A program made the translations under genes and the position numbers. This document shows positions 14,595 to 16,981 of a stretch of 16,981 bases of DNA, piece after piece (position 1 is the first letter of the stretch; every line of letters starts with the position of its first letter). The DNA comes from Ruminococcaceae bacterium UBA3451 (lineage in GTDB: Bacteria; Bacillota; Clostridia; Oscillospirales; Acutalibacteraceae), in the NCBI GenBank assembly GCA_002378845.1, contig DFRY01000069.1, positions 1 through 16,981 on the forward strand, in the 5' to 3' direction. The notes beneath the pieces were generated by a model. It was not told the origin of the DNA, made no database searches, and saw only the letters and a list, made by a program, of their open reading frames with translations.

Positions 14595-15695
14595 TTAGGA
14601 CTGGAATTGTTTGTAATTGTCCTGAGTAACTTTAACATAAGGAATCCAAACGTATTTGCCGTCTGTTACATCGTAGCCGATGTTGTCCTTATTGATTTCT
14701 TTACCCTGAGCTGCTGCGACGGAAATGTTAACGGTTGCTTTGCCCTGGTTCTCGCCGTCGTTCAGAACGGTGCCGAGCAGGGAGCCGTTTGCCATTGCTT
14801 CCAGAGCAGGTGCGGTAGCGTCAACGCCGACAACCGGAATGTACTTCGATTTGTCGCCAGTGTTGTAGCCCTTTGCTTTCAAAGCTTCGATTGCGCCCAA
14901 AGCCATGTCGTCGTTGTTTGCGAGGACTGCTTCGATTTTGTCAAGGCCCTGAGAAGAAATGAAGGTGTTCATCAGGTCGGTTGCTTTAACTTTATCCCAC
15001 ATTGCTGTATCGGCAGCAAGTTTGACAGGCTCAAAGCCGGCTTCCTGAATTGCTTTTACAGAGTACTCTGTACGGAGTGTAGCGTCCTGATGGCCAGGCT
15101 CGCCCTGTAACATAACGTACTGGATTTTGCCGTCGCCGTTTTTGTCAGCGTCTTTGTTTGCTTTGAAGTAGTCAGCAACGATCTGGCCGGACATTGTGCC
15201 GGACTCTTCTGCCTTCGCGCCTACGTACCAAACTTTATCGTAGCTCTTCATAACGTCTTCTTCCGGCTCACGGTTTAAGAAAACGATCGGAAGGCTCTTT
15301 GCCTTTGCCTTGTCAACCAACGGAGCTGCCGCAGTACGGTCAACCGGGTTAACTGCAAGTGCGTTTACGCCCTTTGTAATGAATGTATCAACCTGCTCGT
15401 TCTGGGTCGGCTGCTTGTTCTGAGAGTCCACGATGTCAAGCGTTGCGCCCAGTGTTTTGGCCTGCTCGGTCATGTTGTTACGAACGCCGGTCATGAATGT
15501 ATCATCGAATTTGTAGATACATACGCCAACGCTAACGTCAGACGCTGCGGGACCTGCTTCGCTTACTGCCGCGCTTTCTGCCGGAGCATTGCTTGCTGCC
15601 GGAGCTGCGGATGAAGTTGTCGATGTGTTGGAGCAGCCGACTGCTGCGGAGGCCATCATCATTGTGGCCAGAATCAATGCAACAATTTTCTTCAT
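14595..15695 (-). CDS. mglB: Galactose/glucose ABC transporter substrate-binding lipoprotein
   Basis: This 366-residue extracytoplasmic binding protein is the first gene of mglBAC. It has the signal MKKIVALILATMMMASA with lipobox AVGC (Cys21), then an Ala/Ser-rich linker to about residue 52. Ligand residues known from E. coli MglB are present: YKFDDTF, NPVD, GEPGHQDATLR, a Trp in MWDKV, LANNDD, VGVDAT and LNDG. The EF-hand-like calcium loop is DKNGDGKIQYV. AGGGGGA is 8 nt before the ATG. It is similar to the lipoprotein encoded at 5666-6715 in the ligand motifs and in the DKNGDGKIQYVML stretch, so the two are paralogues. Confidence 0.96.
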   Translation of the reverse strand: MKKIVALILATMMMASAAVGCSNTSTTSSAAPAASNAPAESAAVSEAGPAASDVSVGVCIYKFDDTFMTGVRNNMTEQAKTLGATLDIVDSQNKQPTQNEQVDTFITKGVNALAVNPVDRTAAAPLVDKAKAKSLPIVFLNREPEEDVMKSYDKVWYVGAKAEESGTMSGQIVADYFKANKDADKNGDGKIQYVMLQGEPGHQDATLRTEYSVKAIQEAGFEPVKLAADTAMWDKVKATDLMNTFISSQGLDKIEAVLANNDDMALGAIEALKAKGYNTGDKSKYIPVVGVDATAPALEAMANGSLLGTVLNDGENQGKATVNISVAAAQGKEINKDNIGYDVTDGKYVWIPYVKVTQDNYKQFQS

Positions 15696-15725
15696 GAAAA
15701 AATCCCCCTACTTTCTTTTGTTATT

Positions 15726-15775
15726 GCAAACGTCGATTTATTCTTGTGCAATTGCACAAATTCTGTTCCGTTTGC
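15726..15775. promoter_or_regulatory. nested palindrome in the mglB leader
   Basis: A perfect 16-bp palindrome TTGTGCAATTGCACAA (15744-15759) is framed by GCAAACG (15726-15732) and CGTTTGC (15769-15775), almost on the same centre. The outer arms look like LacI-family half-sites. With a start near 15784 the whole element lies in the leader of mglB, where a bound repressor or an RNA fold could control expression. Confidence 0.55.
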
Positions 15776-15790
15776 GATTTTCTATTGGAT

Positions 15791-15823
15791 AGTATATCCT
15801 TGTCATATGGAAAAATCCATATG
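15791..15823 (-). promoter_or_regulatory. candidate mglB promoter with inverted repeat over a poor -35
   Basis: The minus strand has TATACT (15796-15791) but no good -35: TGGATT at 17 bp spacing matches only half of the consensus. A perfect inverted repeat CATATGGA-AAAA-TCCATATG (15804-15823) covers that -35 region. Weak -35 boxes overlapped by a protein site are typical of activated promoters, so this could be where the neighbouring response regulator, or another factor, acts. Confidence 0.4.
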
Positions 15824-15959
15824 ATTTTCTTTTGTGTTCTATAAAATTTCTTTACTATAATCGCCAAACCAAACAGGGAAAGTGGATATTTATTGGCTGA
15901 TTTTGATAAATTTCTGCGGAAATCTTATTCATATCGACGGTTCCCGGCATTTTTTCGGT

Positions 15960-16007
15960 GTGAACTGCGTTCACCTGCATTGTTCGCGGCGCCTTCCCGG
16001 CGGCGCG
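15960..16007. repeat. two inverted repeats upstream of the serine hydrolase promoter
   Basis: GTGAAC-TGC-GTTCAC (15960-15974) is a perfect 6+3+6 inverted repeat. CGCGGCGCC-TTCCC-GGCGGCGCG (15985-16007) has 9-bp arms with one mismatch. The second ends 5 bp before the -35 box. They could be regulator sites; the GC-rich one could be a worn terminator. Confidence 0.4.
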
Positions 16008-16012
16008 TTTGC

Positions 16013-16041
16013 TTGTGCCGTTGCAAAAAACAGTCTATAAT
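16013..16041 (+). promoter_or_regulatory. sigma-A promoter of the serine hydrolase operon
   Basis: TTGTGC (16013-16018), 17 bp, TATAAT (16036-16041). The start would be near 16048, leaving a leader of about 27 nt with GAGGTG (16060-16065) 9 nt before the ATG. Confidence 0.7.
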
Positions 16042-16074
16042 AGGAAAAAAATAATGTTTGAGGTGTCAAAATAA

Positions 16075-16854
16075 ATGGCAAAAAACAGGAAAGAGGAACT
16101 TCTGGGTCTGCTCGACAAAATTCCGGGCAAAGTCGGTTTCTATTATAAAAATCTTATAACCGGAGAACAGTGGGGGCATAACGCCAACCTTCCCCTTATG
16201 GCGGCAAGCGTCATTAAAATTCCCGTACTGACGGAAGTATTTGCGCAAATGCAGGCGGGCTGTGCCGACCGCAGCGAAACGTACCGCATTCGCGAAGAGG
16301 ATAAGCTGCCCTCCTGCGGGGCACTGAATTATATGCACACCGGGTTAGAGGTAACACTGGAGGATCTTTATACCTTAATGATCATTCTGAGCGACAATAC
16401 GGCGACAAATATTCTGATTCGAAAGTTTGGCATGGATGCCGTAAACAGCCGTATGCGGCAGCTGGGGCTGACCGCGACCGCTGTAAACAGACTGCTGTTC
16501 GATTCCGCCGCAGCGGCGCGCGGCAGGGAAAACTATATTACCGCGGAGGAAATCGGCATGCTGCTGGAAAAAATGTACTGCGGCACGCTTGTTTCCGAAA
16601 GCGCCTCGCAAGAAATGCTGCACATTCTGCAAAATCAGCGGCTGAACGGAAAAATGCCGTTCTATTTTAAAGGGCAGGTAAAAATCGCACACAAAACCGG
16701 CGAGGACAGCGGCATTACCCACGACGTAGGCATTGTGTACGCGCCCCAGCCGTTTGTCGCCTGCTTCTGCTCCAATGAAGTGGACGTACCGCAATTTGAA
16801 AGTGTGATTCAGCGCGGAACCAAGCTGCTTTACGACATGCAGGTGAGCGAATGA
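16075..16854 (+). CDS. Serine hydrolase of the beta-lactamase/PBP fold, cytoplasmic
   Basis: This 259-residue protein has class A beta-lactamase-like motifs in order: Ser45-x-x-Lys48 (SVIK), Ser106-Asp-Asn108 (SDN) and Lys207-Thr-Gly209 (KTG). The region where class A enzymes carry the deacylating Glu166 and Asn170 reads FDSAAAARGREN, with no equivalent glutamate. There is also no signal peptide or membrane helix. It is therefore unlikely to be a working resistance enzyme; a peptidase, esterase or amidase on a cytoplasmic substrate is more likely. The 4-nt overlap with an amidohydrolase gene suggests a shared pathway, perhaps on cyclic amides or modified peptides, but the substrate is unknown. 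Confidence 0.85.
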   Translation: MAKNRKEELLGLLDKIPGKVGFYYKNLITGEQWGHNANLPLMAASVIKIPVLTEVFAQMQAGCADRSETYRIREEDKLPSCGALNYMHTGLEVTLEDLYTLMIILSDNTATNILIRKFGMDAVNSRMRQLGLTATAVNRLLFDSAAAARGRENYITAEEIGMLLEKMYCGTLVSESASQEMLHILQNQRLNGKMPFYFKGQVKIAHKTGEDSGITHDVGIVYAPQPFVACFCSNEVDVPQFESVIQRGTKLLYDMQVSE

Positions 16855-16981
16855 CCATATTAATCCAGAACGGAACGTTGATTGACCCCATCAGCAAAAT
16901 ACACGCAAAACGCAACCTTTATATAAAGGACGGAACCATCGCATTCTGCACCGACGGAACTCCCGCCGCCGACCAAGTCAG
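16851..16981 (+). CDS. Dihydroorotase/hydantoinase-like amidohydrolase (partial, 5' end)
   Basis: Only the first 43 codons lie in the window. The product starts MTILIQNGTLIDP and continues with LYIKDGTIAF, the N-terminal beta-sandwich pattern of cyclic amidohydrolases (dihydroorotase, hydantoinase, allantoinase). The metal site HxH would lie just past the window end, so the substrate class cannot be decided. The ATG overlaps the hydrolase stop as ATGA, and AGGTGAGC lies just before it. Confidence 0.65.
   Translation, partial: MTILIQNGTLIDPISKIHAKRNLYIKDGTIAFCTDGTPAADQV

Larger units (their letters stand above)
15696..16074. other. 379-bp divergent intergenic region, no gene seen
   Basis: The region separates mglB (minus) and the serine hydrolase (plus). 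It contains the mglB leader palindromes and promoter, a TATAAT at 15856-15861 on the plus strand with a weak TTGTGT partner 18 bp upstream, two further inverted repeats (15960-15974 and 15985-16007), and the hydrolase promoter. No open reading frame here looks real. Confidence 0.6.

Noticed and set aside
16075..16854. Antibiotic-resistance beta-lactamase
   Set aside because: It lacks the Glu166/Asn170 motif and any export signal, so a resistance call is not supported.
1..16981. CRISPR arrays, insertion sequences, phage or integrase genes, defence islands
   Set aside because: None were seen: no regularly spaced repeats, no transposase or integrase motifs, and the genes form orderly metabolic operons. 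A tRNA gene is present at the left edge, but no attachment-site repeat was noticed.

Overview
The window looks like chromosomal DNA of a low-to-mid-GC clostridial Firmicute. An Oscillospiraceae/Ruminococcaceae-type organism is my best guess, but this is inference from protein style and not a species call. Supporting signs are Gram-positive lipoprotein signals without an outer-membrane system, strong AGGAGG-type ribosome binding sites, several TTG starts, sigma-A promoters, and a YesN/LytS-type two-component system beside a sugar ABC transporter. I see no phage, insertion sequence, CRISPR or other mobile feature.

Left edge (1-2055). A tRNA-Arg(CCG) gene with its own promoter lies on the minus strand. 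Next to it is a two-gene minus-strand operon: an ECF sigma factor overlaps by 8 nt a gene for a membrane-anchored serpin. The serpin has a short cytoplasmic N-terminus, one membrane helix and a full inhibitory-type serpin domain outside the cell. That layout resembles the B. subtilis SigV/RsiV pair, in which the anti-sigma factor's outer domain is an enzyme inhibitor that doubles as receptor. I propose that this pair senses proteases. This is the most unusual item in the window.

Leloir operon (2200-5661). galK-galT-galE run on the plus strand from a recognisable promoter and end in a strong terminator. They convert galactose to UDP-glucose/glucose-1-phosphate. No galM is visible.

Sensing operon (5666-11332, minus strand, convergent with galE). 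The order of transcription is an AraC-type response regulator, a dCache/LytS-type histidine kinase, a membrane-anchored sugar-binding protein, and a second MglB-like lipoprotein with all the expected galactose-contact residues. The promoter is TTGCAC-N17-TACAAT. Upstream of it lies a 10-bp direct repeat with a 21-bp period, a spacing typical of AraC-type regulator sites.

Transport operon (11478-15823, minus strand). mglB-mglA-mglC encode a complete galactose/methyl-galactoside ABC importer. They are followed by an unrecognised 49-residue single-span membrane protein and then a terminator. A strong hairpin with a catabolite-response-like sequence lies between mglB and mglA. The mglB leader holds perfect palindromes that look like operators.

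Right edge (16013-16981, plus strand). A cytoplasmic serine hydrolase has the beta-lactamase/PBP fold motifs but lacks the class A deacylation glutamate. It overlaps by 4 nt the start of a dihydroorotase/hydantoinase-like amidohydrolase that is cut by the window end.

Together, the central 13 kb reads as one galactose module: sense it outside, import it, phosphorylate it and epimerise it.
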